This document shows, piece by piece, positions 1-9,145 of a stretch of 64,000 bases of DNA. The notes beneath the pieces were generated by a model. That model was not told the DNA's origin. It searched no databases and saw only the letters and a program-made list of their open reading frames with translations. The first letter of the stretch is position 1. Each line of letters begins with the position of its first letter. The DNA lies in the NCBI RefSeq assembly GCF_000582685.1, contig NZ_KK073768.1:1686124-1750123 (forward strand). The letters run 5' to 3'. Source of the DNA: [Scytonema hofmanni] UTEX 2349 (GTDB taxonomy: Bacteria; Cyanobacteriota; Cyanobacteriia; Cyanobacteriales; Nostocaceae). The translations under genes and the position numbers were made by a program.

Positions 1-2
1 AA

Positions 3-692
3 GCAGAAATCGAATACATTTTCCGAAAACAGGGTGCGATGGGACCTGCGTATCCTTCAATTGTCGCTTCTGGTGTGAATGCTTGCGTGCTGCATTATAT
101 CGAAAATCATCGGCAGATGCAAGATAACGAATTGCTGCTGATTGATGCTGGTTGTACGTATGATTATTACAATTCGGATATTACGCGGACATTTCCGGTA
201 GGTGGAAAATTTACCCCAGAACAAAAGACACTGTATGAACTTGTTTTAGAAGCGCAGAAACAAGCGATCGCGCAAGTGCAACCGGGCAACCCCTACAAAT
301 TAATTCATGATACAGCAGTGCGCGTCCTCACCGAAGGCTTAGTTGAACTCGGTATTCTTAAAGGTGAAATCGACAAGTTAATCGAAGAAGAAAAATACAA
401 ACCTTATTATATGCACCGCACCGGTCATTGGTTAGGTTTAGATGTGCATGATGTAGGTGTTTACCAACATGGTGACGATAAACCGCAGATATTACAACCA
501 GGTCAAGTGCTGACAGTAGAACCAGGACTTTATATTGTGCCAGATACCAAACTGGCAGAAGACCAACCAGAAACAAACCCCCGTTGGGTTGGTATTGGTA
601 TCCGCATTGAGGATGATGTCTTAGTTACACCTACAGGACATGAAGTGTTGACTGCGGGAGTTCCCAAAGCTGTAGACGAAATAGAAAGATAA
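3..692 (+). CDS. pepP: Xaa-Pro aminopeptidase (M24), 3' part
   Basis: The reading frame is open from the first bases of the window, so this is the C-terminal part of a gene that begins upstream; the Met at 39 is internal. The visible part is the pita-bread metallopeptidase domain of aminopeptidase P, which removes an N-terminal residue preceding proline in the cytoplasm. Metal-ligand motifs are present in the family order: Asp in LLIDAGCTYDYYNSDITRTF (two Asp), His in MHRTGHWLGLDVHDVG, Glu in LTVEPGLYI and Glu in GIGIRIEDDVLVT. The phrase GPAYPSIVASGVN before the first Asp is also typical. Family assignment is firm; the N-terminal domain cannot be judged. Confidence 0.93.
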   Translation, partial: AEIEYIFRKQGAMGPAYPSIVASGVNACVLHYIENHRQMQDNELLLIDAGCTYDYYNSDITRTFPVGGKFTPEQKTLYELVLEAQKQAIAQVQPGNPYKLIHDTAVRVLTEGLVELGILKGEIDKLIEEEKYKPYYMHRTGHWLGLDVHDVGVYQHGDDKPQILQPGQVLTVEPGLYIVPDTKLAEDQPETNPRWVGIGIRIEDDVLVTPTGHEVLTAGVPKAVDEIER

Positions 693-699
693 AAAATAG

Positions 700-717
700 G
701 GATGGTGTGTACCATCC
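700..717. terminator. Hairpin after pepP
   Basis: An inverted repeat GGATGGT-gtgt-ACCATCC starts eight bases after the pepP stop codon. It has no following T-run, so it could be an inefficient terminator or an mRNA 3'-end protecting hairpin. Position is the main argument. Confidence 0.4.
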
Positions 718-1461
718 GCAACATCATCTCAGTACTTATTTAGACATAGGCGAAAAATAATGTAGAGACGTAGCACTTGGTAGTCTTTTGACACTCACCG
801 ACCTAAAGGTGCGATGATTCTTGTTTCGTCCGTCCTCCCTAGACACCTAAGCACAAAACCTAAATATCCCCGTTTGGATACGTCCACAAACATACACGGA
901 TAAGCCACTCCCTTGCGGGGGTTCCCCCCGTTGTGGGAAGTGGCGCTGCCCGACCGCGTTTGAAATGATTACCGTGATTCTTTTTCCTCTTTCCTACACT
1001 ATGTCGCACGTAGCTGATCATTGTAGTCGGGGAGTACCCAATCTTGGCTATCTAGGCGTATTATCGCATTGCCAACTTTATTATAGCACAAAACCGGTAC
1101 TAAAGGACGGGGCTTTAAACCCAATTTTTCGGTAAGGGTTTTGGATAACACATATTTAAATTCGGTCAATGTCTATGCCTTGTGTATCAAAGTAAAAACA
1201 TAATTTCCGGATAAATCTCTTGTATATTGCCATCTTTATGAAAATTTAACATATACTTCATGAAGTTTATATAATTCGGTTGCAAATTAATGTAACATGC
1301 TTAGACAGGACTTACGCATGGACTAGGTATTTCCGTCATTGCGAGGCGAGAAAGTAATCTCAAAGTCTTATTTTTTCGCTCATGAGTACGTAAGTCTTAT
1401 TAGGTGTGCATGAATGTTTCTACCGAATCGATGCCAGGTTTAAAAAATCAAATAGCATCTT
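718..1461. other. Gene-free spacer with repeat debris
   Basis: No convincing open frame. It contains a half copy of the dispersed GTAGAGACGTAGCA palindrome (about 772-786), a strong hairpin at 904-944 (GCCACT...AGTGGC outer stem, CGGGGG...CCCCCG inner stem), a 27-bp segment at 1109-1135 repeated in inverted orientation at 29712-29738, and an inverted-repeat element at 1309-1396. Promoter elements for the downstream sugar operon must lie here but none is clear enough to mark. Confidence 0.6.
1309..1396. mobile_element. Small MITE-like inverted-repeat element
   Basis: GACTTACGCATG (1309-1320) is matched by the imperfect inverted copy CATGAGTACGTAAGTC (1381-1396). The interior includes TCATTGCGAGGCGAG...AATCTC, resembling a widespread bacterial interspersed palindrome. 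No open frame lies inside. It looks like a non-autonomous element or a relic of insertion-sequence ends; the exact boundaries and a target duplication were not resolved. Confidence 0.45.
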
Positions 1462-2388
1462 ATGACACAATTGGTAAGTAAATTATTCCGTGGAATAAGG
1501 TTTTTTCCTTACTCAAGCCCACGTAATTTTCACAATGTCAAAGTTAAATCTGCAACAACACAGAACAAAGCAATAAATACTAGTACTGTAAATAAAAGAC
1601 CAGTTTTTACAGTGTATTTGTTGGAACGGCGAATAAATTGTATGACTATCCCTTCAATTGTGGAGGCAGTTCAGAAGGCATGTATCGAAGGCAAGAAAAT
1701 AACTGTAGCGAATTACAATATCCACAGCTTTAACTTATCGATGCAATTGCCGTGGTATTACGATTTTTTGCAAAGTGTAGAAATTGCCAACTGTGACAGC
1801 GTGGGAATATTAAAGGCGATCGCTTATATGGGGTTAGATTTACCCTTAGATTACCGAGCGTCGTACACATTGTTAATGCCCAAAATCTTGGAAAGTTGCA
1901 ACCAAAATAGGTTTACAGTCTTTTTTCTCGGAGCAAAACCTGAATATTTACAAACTGCCCTTGAGCGCTTGAAACTAAAGTATCCGAATGTTTGTTTTGC
2001 TGGGCATCACGGATATTTTGACAAAGAAGATCCAGAGGCAAATCAAGCTGTAATTGAGCAAATTAATCAAGCAAAGCCGAATATTTTGGTTGTAGGTATG
2101 GGAATGCCAATTCAAGAATATTGGATACAAAAGCATAGCAATAGCTTGCAGGTTAATGCCATCATGCTTGGTGGAGCGATTATCGATCGCATGGCTGGAG
2201 TAGTCTCTGATTGTCCGCATTTTATATCTAATATGGGTTTTGAGTGGCTCTATCGTCTCTGTCGCGAACCAAAACGTCTAGCAGCTCGCTATTTGCTAGG
2301 AAATCCAGCTTTTGCATTACACATTGCTTTAGCAATGTCTAATGCATCACAACTACGAGTAGAACTCATACCAGGTATAGATAGATAA
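1462..2388 (+). CDS. WecG/TagA/CpsF family glycosyltransferase (GT26)
   Basis: Predicted membrane-associated glycosyltransferase adding a sugar (N-acetylmannosamine-type in characterised members) to an undecaprenyl-linked acceptor in polysaccharide synthesis. Family signatures in order are YNIHSFNL, NCDSVGI (the family's catalytic Asp region), GMGMPIQEYW and the C-terminal GFEWLYRLCREPKRLAARYL. At 308 residues it is about 50-60 longer than usual; the first 50 residues are unlike the family, and the Met near residue 61 (CMTIPSIVEAV) is another possible start. It opens the one-direction exopolysaccharide block. Substrate cannot be told from sequence. Confidence 0.85.
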   Translation: MTQLVSKLFRGIRFFPYSSPRNFHNVKVKSATTQNKAINTSTVNKRPVFTVYLLERRINCMTIPSIVEAVQKACIEGKKITVANYNIHSFNLSMQLPWYYDFLQSVEIANCDSVGILKAIAYMGLDLPLDYRASYTLLMPKILESCNQNRFTVFFLGAKPEYLQTALERLKLKYPNVCFAGHHGYFDKEDPEANQAVIEQINQAKPNILVVGMGMPIQEYWIQKHSNSLQVNAIMLGGAIIDRMAGVVSDCPHFISNMGFEWLYRLCREPKRLAARYLLGNPAFALHIALAMSNASQLRVELIPGIDR

Positions 2389-2921
2389 TTCGAGCTTTGA
2401 AGATAATATTCATTTCATTGATTCAGCGCTGCACTACATCATCCAATTAGCATTGATTTGACTAAATGTGTGTATGTCAAGAAGAAAACATGATTTCTAA
2501 GTGAATAACTCCCAGAGAGATATCTTGATTTGTAGAGTATTAACTGTAGCAAGAACTTGGAAGATTTTCTCTCCAACTTTTAGGGCTAGTGTTCAGTGTT
2601 TCAGTGTTTCATTGTTTAGCTAGGCTTTATCACTCATCAAAGGACATAACCCGCGTTATTTAAAAAAAACTCATGCATCAATGATGCAAAATTTGTTCGC
2701 TTATCACTAATTAGGGTGCATTTAAAAAAGCGAAGGAAGTGAAAAATAAGTATTTCGCAGTTGCTCTTGCGGAGCTTCTATGTAAACATCCTTTCACTTG
2801 CTTAAATGTCAATTTAATTGTTAATAGATGACATAAAAAGACGAAATTAAATGAAAAATAGAAAAAATAATATTTTCTTCCTTTAACCCTCTTTAAAAAC
2901 AAAAGCGGAGTAGGCAAAATC
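2389..2921. other. AT-rich spacer, no gene seen
   Basis: About 530 bases without a plausible coding frame. It holds short palindromes (ATAAC-CCGC-GTTAT at 2646-2659; GCATCAATGATGC at 2675-2687) and a small direct repeat of CAGTGTTT near 2594. A promoter for the downstream glycosyltransferases is likely here, but no clear -10/-35 pair was identified. Confidence 0.5.
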
Positions 2922-3860
2922 ATGAAAATTTGTTACTTAATACAGAGTCATATAAATCCTGAGCAAATTTATCGATTAATTGATATTATTAAAAAATCCA
3001 GTCCTGAGGCTGAAGTTATTGTTAATCATAATTTTTCTGGTTGTGAATTAGATGTGACAAATTTACACAAATCTGGCGTTCAAGTATTAACAGGTAAGGG
3101 TGGACGTGGTGATTTTGTGGTACTCCAATCTTATCTGGATGCGATAAATTGGTTGATTGATAACCAAATTAACTATGATTGGTTAATTTACCTTTCTGGT
3201 CAAGATTATCCCATCAAACCAATATCAAATATTGAGAATTTTTTAGCAGAAACTAATTATGATGGGTTTATAGAATATTTTCATATTTTTTCACCCGAAA
3301 GCCATTGGAGTATCAAAGAGGCTACAAGCCGTTATTTATTTAGATATAAGAAAATTAATTACCTGAAAAAATTACCAAATTGGGTCAAGGGATTACTTAC
3401 ACCAGTAAAAATAATAAATTACTTACAGCCTTTTGTCAGAATAAATTTGGCATATGACATGTTAGGTATGAGAGCATCATCATTATTGAGTGAAGACTTG
3501 GTTTTGTATGGTGGTTCTTTATTTACTACTTTATCCAGAAAATGTGTAGAATATTTGCACCAATTTTGTCAAAGCCATCCAGAAGTAGTTGAATATTACA
3601 AAGGAGTATGCGTACCAGATGAATCTTTTCTCCAAACAATATTAGTTAATAGTGGATTATTCAATTTATGTAATGATAATAAGCGCTACTATGATTTTTC
3701 TCAAACTCGTAATGGGCATCCCGCAACTTTAACAACAAATGATTATAATGCAATCATGCAAAGCGAGGCTCACTTTGCCAGAAAAATCGACATATGTAAA
3801 GACAGTAGTATTTTAGATATTTTAGATCAGGAAATTGTAAAAATTGTATTTGATAGCTAA
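2922..3860 (+). CDS. Core-2/I-branching-type glycosyltransferase (GT14-like)
   Basis: Resembles the Branch family (beta-1,6-N-acetylglucosaminyltransferase-like). Visible family landmarks are the N-terminal strand MKICYLIQSH, the central YLSGQDYPIK, the substrate-region GGSLFTTLSRKCVEYL, and PDESFLQTIL followed by a His-Pro-rich HPATLTTNDY. Length 312 residues is normal for bacterial members. No signal peptide or membrane segment is seen, so it probably acts at the cytoplasmic face on a lipid-linked or nucleotide-sugar acceptor. It is followed after 19 bases by the GT2 gene, which suggests one transcript. The sugar transferred is unknown. Confidence 0.82.
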   Translation: MKICYLIQSHINPEQIYRLIDIIKKSSPEAEVIVNHNFSGCELDVTNLHKSGVQVLTGKGGRGDFVVLQSYLDAINWLIDNQINYDWLIYLSGQDYPIKPISNIENFLAETNYDGFIEYFHIFSPESHWSIKEATSRYLFRYKKINYLKKLPNWVKGLLTPVKIINYLQPFVRINLAYDMLGMRASSLLSEDLVLYGGSLFTTLSRKCVEYLHQFCQSHPEVVEYYKGVCVPDESFLQTILVNSGLFNLCNDNKRYYDFSQTRNGHPATLTTNDYNAIMQSEAHFARKIDICKDSSILDILDQEIVKIVFDS

Positions 3861-3879
3861 TTGTTGAAGGATATTAATA

Positions 3880-4848
3880 ATGCTTGCGACACCAAAGGTT
3901 AGTGTTGTAGTCCCCGCTTATAATGTTAGCGGCTACATTCAAGAAACGCTGATTTCAATCTTATTGCAAACTTTTTCAAACTTTGAAGTATTGGTAGTTG
4001 ATGACGGTTCTAGTGATGATACCGCAGGGATAGTGGAAAAATTTGAAGAGCGAGATTCACGCTTTCAGTTATTGCAGAAATCAAACGGGGGTTTGTCATC
4101 AGCACGCAACTATGGCATCCGTCATGCACGGGGTGAATATATTGCCTTGCTGGATGGTGATGATATTTACCACAAAGATAAATTAGCAACTCATGTCGCT
4201 CGATTAGATAGGGATGCTGATGTTGGAGTAGTTTATAGTGCCTCCCAGACAATTCGTGACGATGGACGACCAACATTTATTAGCTTGAGTGGCAAACCAA
4301 TACATTCAAATCCGATGTTGGCTTTGTTGTGCAAAAATTTCGTTGGTCACGGTTCTAATGGAGTGTTTCGTCGATGTTTAGTGGATGAGGTTGGGGAGTT
4401 TGATGAAGACTTATGCAGTTGGGAAGATGTCGATTTTTGGTTGCGGATAGCGGCAACGCAAAAGTGGCGTTTTTATCGAGAGAAGCGTATTTTATGCTAC
4501 TATCGGGTTCGTCCTTCTGGACTGTCTTTTAATGTCGTGCAAATGCGGATTTGTGGTGAACAGGTAATTCAGGGTGCTAAAGAGCGATCGCCAGAATTGA
4601 TAGAACCAATGTTACCAACAGCTTATGCTTATATGTACCGCTATTTGGCGCGGTTGTGCCTTCAAGGTGGTGATATAGAAACAGCGCGTGATTTTATTGA
4701 CCAAGCTTTGATTTGCGACAAGTCAATTTTTTATCGGGATATGCGATCGCTCCTCACTCTAATATCTGTGCGTTTGTCACGAATTGCAAAACTAGCGATC
4801 GGACGTACTCTTGGTTCTGCAAAGTATGCTAAAAAATATCAAGGCTGA
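3880..4848 (+). CDS. Family 2 glycosyltransferase
   Basis: Classic GT-A fold inverting glycosyltransferase. Residues 6-110 carry VSVVVPAYNVSGYI, the nucleotide-binding VVDDGSSDDT, NGGLSSARNYGIRHA and the DxD-type LLDGDDIY that binds the metal and nucleotide sugar; the candidate catalytic base lies in CSWEDVDFWLRIA. AAGGA at about 3866 is a good ribosome binding site for this ATG. The C-terminal 100 residues look helical and may be TPR-like (ARDFIDQAL). It lies between the GT14-like gene and the flippase gene, only three bases before the latter, so it is probably co-transcribed and builds the same repeat unit. Confidence 0.93.
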   Translation: MLATPKVSVVVPAYNVSGYIQETLISILLQTFSNFEVLVVDDGSSDDTAGIVEKFEERDSRFQLLQKSNGGLSSARNYGIRHARGEYIALLDGDDIYHKDKLATHVARLDRDADVGVVYSASQTIRDDGRPTFISLSGKPIHSNPMLALLCKNFVGHGSNGVFRRCLVDEVGEFDEDLCSWEDVDFWLRIAATQKWRFYREKRILCYYRVRPSGLSFNVVQMRICGEQVIQGAKERSPELIEPMLPTAYAYMYRYLARLCLQGGDIETARDFIDQALICDKSIFYRDMRSLLTLISVRLSRIAKLAIGRTLGSAKYAKKYQG

Positions 4849-4851
4849 AGC

Positions 4852-6348
4852 ATGAAAAGCATAGATGATGAATCATCTGATATTTCACCTACAGAATTAA
4901 CGAGTAACAATTCTTTGCTTAAAAACGGGTTTTGGGCAACCTATGGAGCTTTTGCTACACGTTTTTTGGCTTTAGTTAATAACTTGCTCCTTGCAAGATT
5001 GCTCCTCCCATCAGAGTTTGGTGTCATTGGTGTAGCTTATATTTTTTGGTCTTTTGTAAATTTATTTGCCCAAGATACTGCTGCTTCATTCATTGTTTAT
5101 AAGGGAACCAAAGATAAACGTTATTTAAATACTACTTACACAATTAGTCTTGGCATCGGTTTAGTTTTAGCATTAGGGCTTATCGCTACATCTCCCTTAA
5201 TCGCTAATTTTTTTGGCATTCCTGATTTAATTTGGCTTCTAACTGGATTTGCCTTCAATTTGCTGCTGTCTTTCTATCAGTCCGTTTATGTTGGAGTCCT
5301 GAGAAGCCAGATGCGGTTTCAAACTCTGACAAATTTAACCTTAGTAGCATCAATTGCACGAGTTTTTTCTACCGTTGTTAGCGCTCTAATCGGACTAAGC
5401 TACTGGTCTTTTTTAATAGGAGATATGGTTTCTTGGGTGATAGCTTCGATTCTCGCTCGTCGTGAAGTTAAATATAATTTTCAGTTACAAATAGACAGAG
5501 AAGTTTGTTCAGAAGTACTTTCTTACTCCTTAGGTGGTACAGGCTATAGTTTGGGATACTATGTCAATGCTAACTCTGACAATTTCGTAGTTGGAAAACT
5601 CTTAGGTACAACCAGCTTAGGTTATTACAACTTAGCTTACCAATTAACGATGGCATTACCTGTAATTTTAACCCAGGTCGTCAATCAAATTGGCATGTCT
5701 GCTTTTACGCAAATGACAGACGATAAACAGCAAGAAAATGCTCTGCGGAATGTAGTTGAGCAAATTGGTATTTTTATTACTCCCATATACGCTTTATTCT
5801 TTTTAATCATTGATAAACAAGCTATTTCTCTAATTTTTGGCGAACAATGGATACCTGTTGCCGCATTAATTCCTTGGTTGTTAGTGTTTGCTTACTTTCG
5901 TGTAGTCAACTCTACTATAAGCTCGATGTTACAAGCAAAAGGTCGTCCGGGAGTTAATGCCAAAGTCAACTTAATAATTGCTCCAATAGCCGTAATGGGT
6001 TTTGTAATTGGAGCAATTCAAGGCAAAATTATTGGAGTCAGTATTTCTGTAGCAATTATATTGGGAATTGGTTGGACATTTTATTGGTGGTGGGTAGGTT
6101 GTCAGGCTCTTGGATGGTCAACGATCAAGGCTTTACAGCCAAGCTTTATCCCTATTTTGTTTACAGTTATATTGATGATATGTTCCTCGTATTTACCAAT
6201 AATTGTTAAACCCATTATATTTTCCATTGCCTATTTAATTTTCTTGCGGATGTTTCAGCCAACATATTTTCGGAAGATTCAACATTTTATTGATAAAGTA
6301 TTTATGTTTGTTCGGATAAAAATAGTTAAAAAATCAGGAAAATTTTAA
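4852..6348 (+). CDS. Wzx-type polysaccharide flippase (MOP superfamily)
   Basis: Polytopic membrane protein of 498 residues with about 12-14 hydrophobic helices, matching the lipopolysaccharide/polysaccharide exporter branch of the MOP flippases. The N-terminal NGFWATYGAFATRFLALVNN, followed by LLARLLLPSEFGVIGVAYIF, is the usual family opening, and GKLLGTTSLGYYNLAYQL is the repeated motif of the second half. Role: moving undecaprenyl-linked repeat units across the plasma membrane for polymerisation. It starts three bases after the GT2 stop codon. The positively charged C-terminal tail is cytoplasmic by the positive-inside rule. Confidence 0.9.
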   Translation: MKSIDDESSDISPTELTSNNSLLKNGFWATYGAFATRFLALVNNLLLARLLLPSEFGVIGVAYIFWSFVNLFAQDTAASFIVYKGTKDKRYLNTTYTISLGIGLVLALGLIATSPLIANFFGIPDLIWLLTGFAFNLLLSFYQSVYVGVLRSQMRFQTLTNLTLVASIARVFSTVVSALIGLSYWSFLIGDMVSWVIASILARREVKYNFQLQIDREVCSEVLSYSLGGTGYSLGYYVNANSDNFVVGKLLGTTSLGYYNLAYQLTMALPVILTQVVNQIGMSAFTQMTDDKQQENALRNVVEQIGIFITPIYALFFLIIDKQAISLIFGEQWIPVAALIPWLLVFAYFRVVNSTISSMLQAKGRPGVNAKVNLIIAPIAVMGFVIGAIQGKIIGVSISVAIILGIGWTFYWWWVGCQALGWSTIKALQPSFIPILFTVILMICSSYLPIIVKPIIFSIAYLIFLRMFQPTYFRKIQHFIDKVFMFVRIKIVKKSGKF

Positions 6349-6469
6349 AAAAATGTTAGTATAAAATCAACTGTATTAGGGGTAATGCAAAATGAACAGA
6401 AAACGAACCGCCAAAGAATAAGAGTTTAGCAGAGTTTTTGTGGGTTTCGCATATAGAGCTAAAAAATAA

Positions 6470-6502
<33 letters not shown>

Positions 6503-7711
6503 ATGTCTAAATATTCGCCTGATATTGCAATTTTTTTGCGTTGCCTTTATGGAGGTGGTGCTGAACGAGGAATGCTAAATTTAGCCCATAATTTTTTGCA
6601 ACAAAAACTCACAGTTGATATGGTAGTTGTGAAGGAAGAAGGCTCTTTAGTAAAACAGTTGCCACCAGAAATTAGACTTATAAATTTAAATGCACAATCC
6701 AAGCTTGGCATGTTGCCTAAATTGGTTAAATATTTGCAGCGAGAGCGTCCTGTGAGTATGCTGGCAGCGCTACACTATCCTTGCGAAATAGCCATATTAG
6801 CAAAGCGTATTGCTGGGGTATCGACACGAATAGTAGTATCTGAACAGAATAATCTTTCTCAAGAAGCAAAACGCATCCCACAACTTTCAGTGAAGTTAAC
6901 ACCTTTAGCAGCCAAACTTTTTTACCCTTGGGCAGATGGCATTATAGCAGTTTCTCAAGGAGTAGCTGAGGACTTAGCTAATGTAACTCAAATACCAAAG
7001 GAACGCATTGATTTAATCTACAACCCAGTTATCACTCCTGAGATATTTACAAAAGCAAAAGAACCTGTAAATCACCCGTGGTTTCAATCAGGAGAACCGC
7101 CAGTTATTCTAGCAGTAGGAAGGTTATATCCACAGAAAGATTATCCTACCTTAATACGTGCCTTTGCCCAAGTGCGGCAAGTACGTCACACTCGATTAGT
7201 AATTTTAGGGGAGGGACCAGAAGCAGATAGTTTGAATAATTTGATTCGCGAATTAGGTTTAGAAAAGGATGTTGCCATGTTAGGTTTTGCGGATAACCCT
7301 TACGCTTACATGGCAAAAGCCGCAGTTTTTGTTTTATCTTCTGCTTGGGAAGGTTTCGGCAATGTACTTGTAGAAGCACTAGCTTTAGGAACTCCAGTAG
7401 TATCTACAAATTGCGAAAGTGGTCCATCTGAAATATTGGCTAATGGTAAGTATGGTGACTTAACACCAGTTGGCGATCGCCAACAAATGGCTGAGGCTAT
7501 TTTAAATGTTCTCGCTGGCAATATCAAGAACGTAGATTCGACTTGGCTAAATCAATTTACTTCAGAAACTTGTGCCGAAAAATATCTACAAGTGTTGGGA
7601 TACCCAACATCTTACACCTTGCCCGAACGACTAGAAGTCGCGGCTACACAAACGAAGTCCGCGATTAGGCAAACTAACGGAAAATATGAGGTATCCCAAC
7701 AAAAGTATTAG
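6503..7711 (+). CDS. Family 4 glycosyltransferase
   Basis: GT-B fold retaining glycosyltransferase. The N-terminal domain has the glycine-rich LYGGGAERGMLNLA; the C-terminal domain has AVGRLYPQKDYPTLIRAF, LGEGPEADSL, LGFADNPYAYM and the donor-binding SAWEGFGNVLVEALALGTPV with the EX7E pattern (E in WEGF, E in LVEA). The last 30 residues do not look like the family and are partly encoded by a dispersed repeat (TCGCGG...CCGCGA, 7638-7664). It follows the flippase gene by 154 bases that end in a TTAC tandem repeat. It probably contributes to the same repeat unit. Confidence 0.92.
   Translation: MSKYSPDIAIFLRCLYGGGAERGMLNLAHNFLQQKLTVDMVVVKEEGSLVKQLPPEIRLINLNAQSKLGMLPKLVKYLQRERPVSMLAALHYPCEIAILAKRIAGVSTRIVVSEQNNLSQEAKRIPQLSVKLTPLAAKLFYPWADGIIAVSQGVAEDLANVTQIPKERIDLIYNPVITPEIFTKAKEPVNHPWFQSGEPPVILAVGRLYPQKDYPTLIRAFAQVRQVRHTRLVILGEGPEADSLNNLIRELGLEKDVAMLGFADNPYAYMAKAAVFVLSSAWEGFGNVLVEALALGTPVVSTNCESGPSEILANGKYGDLTPVGDRQQMAEAILNVLAGNIKNVDSTWLNQFTSETCAEKYLQVLGYPTSYTLPERLEVAATQTKSAIRQTNGKYEVSQQKY
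7638..7664. repeat. REP-like palindrome inside the GT4 3' end
   Basis: TCGCGG-ctacacaaacgaagt-CCGCGA. The core GGCTACACAAACG recurs near 54530 in another repeat. It lies in frame in the last 30 codons of the preceding gene, which keeps an open frame for about 16 codons beyond it. Confidence 0.6.
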
Positions 7712-7737
7712 CCTATAAAATTTAAATAATTCAAAGA

Positions 7738-9057
7738 ATGCTGGAATTTAGCCCCAAACAATCTGAGTTCAAACTGCAAGCTTTATCATTTGCAGAACGG
7801 ATAATTTACTGGACTATTATACTCACACCGCTTTGGTGGTTGCTGGGAGTACAAACTATTGTTTATCCAGTTGTTAGTGCCTTTCTATTAGTTGCTGGTT
7901 TTAAGCTCGACAAGCTGATTAAAAACTCCCTGCCAATTTGCAATTGGGCATGGTTAGCAATGATTTTAGCTGCACTTTGGACAAATATTTTGGGGTTGGA
8001 ACAAATAGGCTTTAATCCTTTGAAAACAGCAGCCACATTCTTTACTCTATTCAAAGGCTACTTGATGATATTCGCCTGCATGACTGTACCATTTTGGCAT
8101 CGCATCAGAGTAAAAGTGATTGTGCGGGCTGTATCCTGGATGGCAATAAGTTATTTAGCACTCCTTGCTATTCAAATGTTAATACTTTTTGCCCTCGGTT
8201 CTCAAGAACCTTTTTTACCGCCTTTAGCCCGCATAATTCCGGGTGATAAAGTTAGTTTGATGGTGAAGTTTGCGATCATTCAGCCATTTTTTGGTCTTCC
8301 CTTACCGAGGACAGACTTGTTCACCGCAGATCCTCCTATTTTGGGAGTTTGTGCCCTTTTATGTTTCTTTATTTGCTTGAGTGAAAGTAGCGATCGCTTG
8401 CGTAAAATTGCTTTAGCAGGATACTTAATTGCTTTGTTAATTTCTCAGAGTCGTCTAGCTTGGATATGCTTTCCCTTAGTATTTTTAATTATTGGTTGTT
8501 TCCGTAGTGGTTTGGCTCGACAAGGTTCTTTATGGGTAGCATCTTTTATTTCTTTTTTGTGTGCCATTTTGGGTTTAGCTTTACAAGATGTAATTAGTAC
8601 ACCCCTAAAAACTTTTAATAGCGCTCGTGCTGACTCATCGAAAGATCGGGAATATGTTGTTAATGCTACTCTTGATGCATGGAAAGAGTCACCGTGGGTA
8701 GGTTGGGGATTTGTTGATAAAACAGTAACTTGGGGAAATGGAGCGTTTGAGCTTCCCTTAGGAACATTTTCTTCCTACGCACAAGTGCTTTACGTACACG
8801 GACTGTTTGGCTTTATTTTTTTTATTACAGCGCTAATTTTAACTGCCTATAGCTTTTGGGAACCAGCTATGCGGGGAAACCGCATTTGCCAGCGGGCATT
8901 TGCCAGCTTAATAGCTTTATATATATTGTGTCAAGCCACTACTTTGACTTGGATGGCAATTTCTTTTTGGTTCTTTTTTCTTTGGTTGGGGGCTATTCTG
9001 GTAGAAGTAAGGCAGCAGAAGTTAAATATTATGAATTGGGAACAACTTTCAGTGTAA
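7738..9057 (+). CDS. O-antigen polymerase/ligase family membrane protein
   Basis: 439 residues with about 10-12 hydrophobic segments and one long periplasmic loop between late helices, the Wzy/WaaL layout. The segment LISQSRLAWICF and the later WKESPWVGWGFVDK with YAQVLYVHGLFGFIFF (a conserved His in the VHGL region) match the Wzy_C/O-antigen ligase domain. Role: joining flippase-exported repeat units, or ligating the polymer to an acceptor, on the outer face of the plasma membrane. Context between GT4 and Wzz/BY-kinase genes favours the polymerase role in a Wzx/Wzy-type pathway. Polymerase and ligase cannot be separated from sequence alone. Confidence 0.85.
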   Translation: MLEFSPKQSEFKLQALSFAERIIYWTIILTPLWWLLGVQTIVYPVVSAFLLVAGFKLDKLIKNSLPICNWAWLAMILAALWTNILGLEQIGFNPLKTAATFFTLFKGYLMIFACMTVPFWHRIRVKVIVRAVSWMAISYLALLAIQMLILFALGSQEPFLPPLARIIPGDKVSLMVKFAIIQPFFGLPLPRTDLFTADPPILGVCALLCFFICLSESSDRLRKIALAGYLIALLISQSRLAWICFPLVFLIIGCFRSGLARQGSLWVASFISFLCAILGLALQDVISTPLKTFNSARADSSKDREYVVNATLDAWKESPWVGWGFVDKTVTWGNGAFELPLGTFSSYAQVLYVHGLFGFIFFITALILTAYSFWEPAMRGNRICQRAFASLIALYILCQATTLTWMAISFWFFFLWLGAILVEVRQQKLNIMNWEQLSV

Positions 9058-9145
9058 AAGGCTTCAAAATAACAAAATTATATCTAGATTTTGCATCTAT
9101 CCAAAGTGGTATGATTTGATAATTTAATAATTTGGTATTAATTTC

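Noticed and set aside
6394..6423. Nine-codon frame upstream of the TTAC repeat as a leader peptide
   Set aside because: Too short, no attenuator structure and no codon bias that would suggest regulation.
8856..9119. 87-residue frame overlapping the O-antigen polymerase 3' end
   Set aside because: Shifted-frame shadow of the polymerase, with no ribosome binding site.
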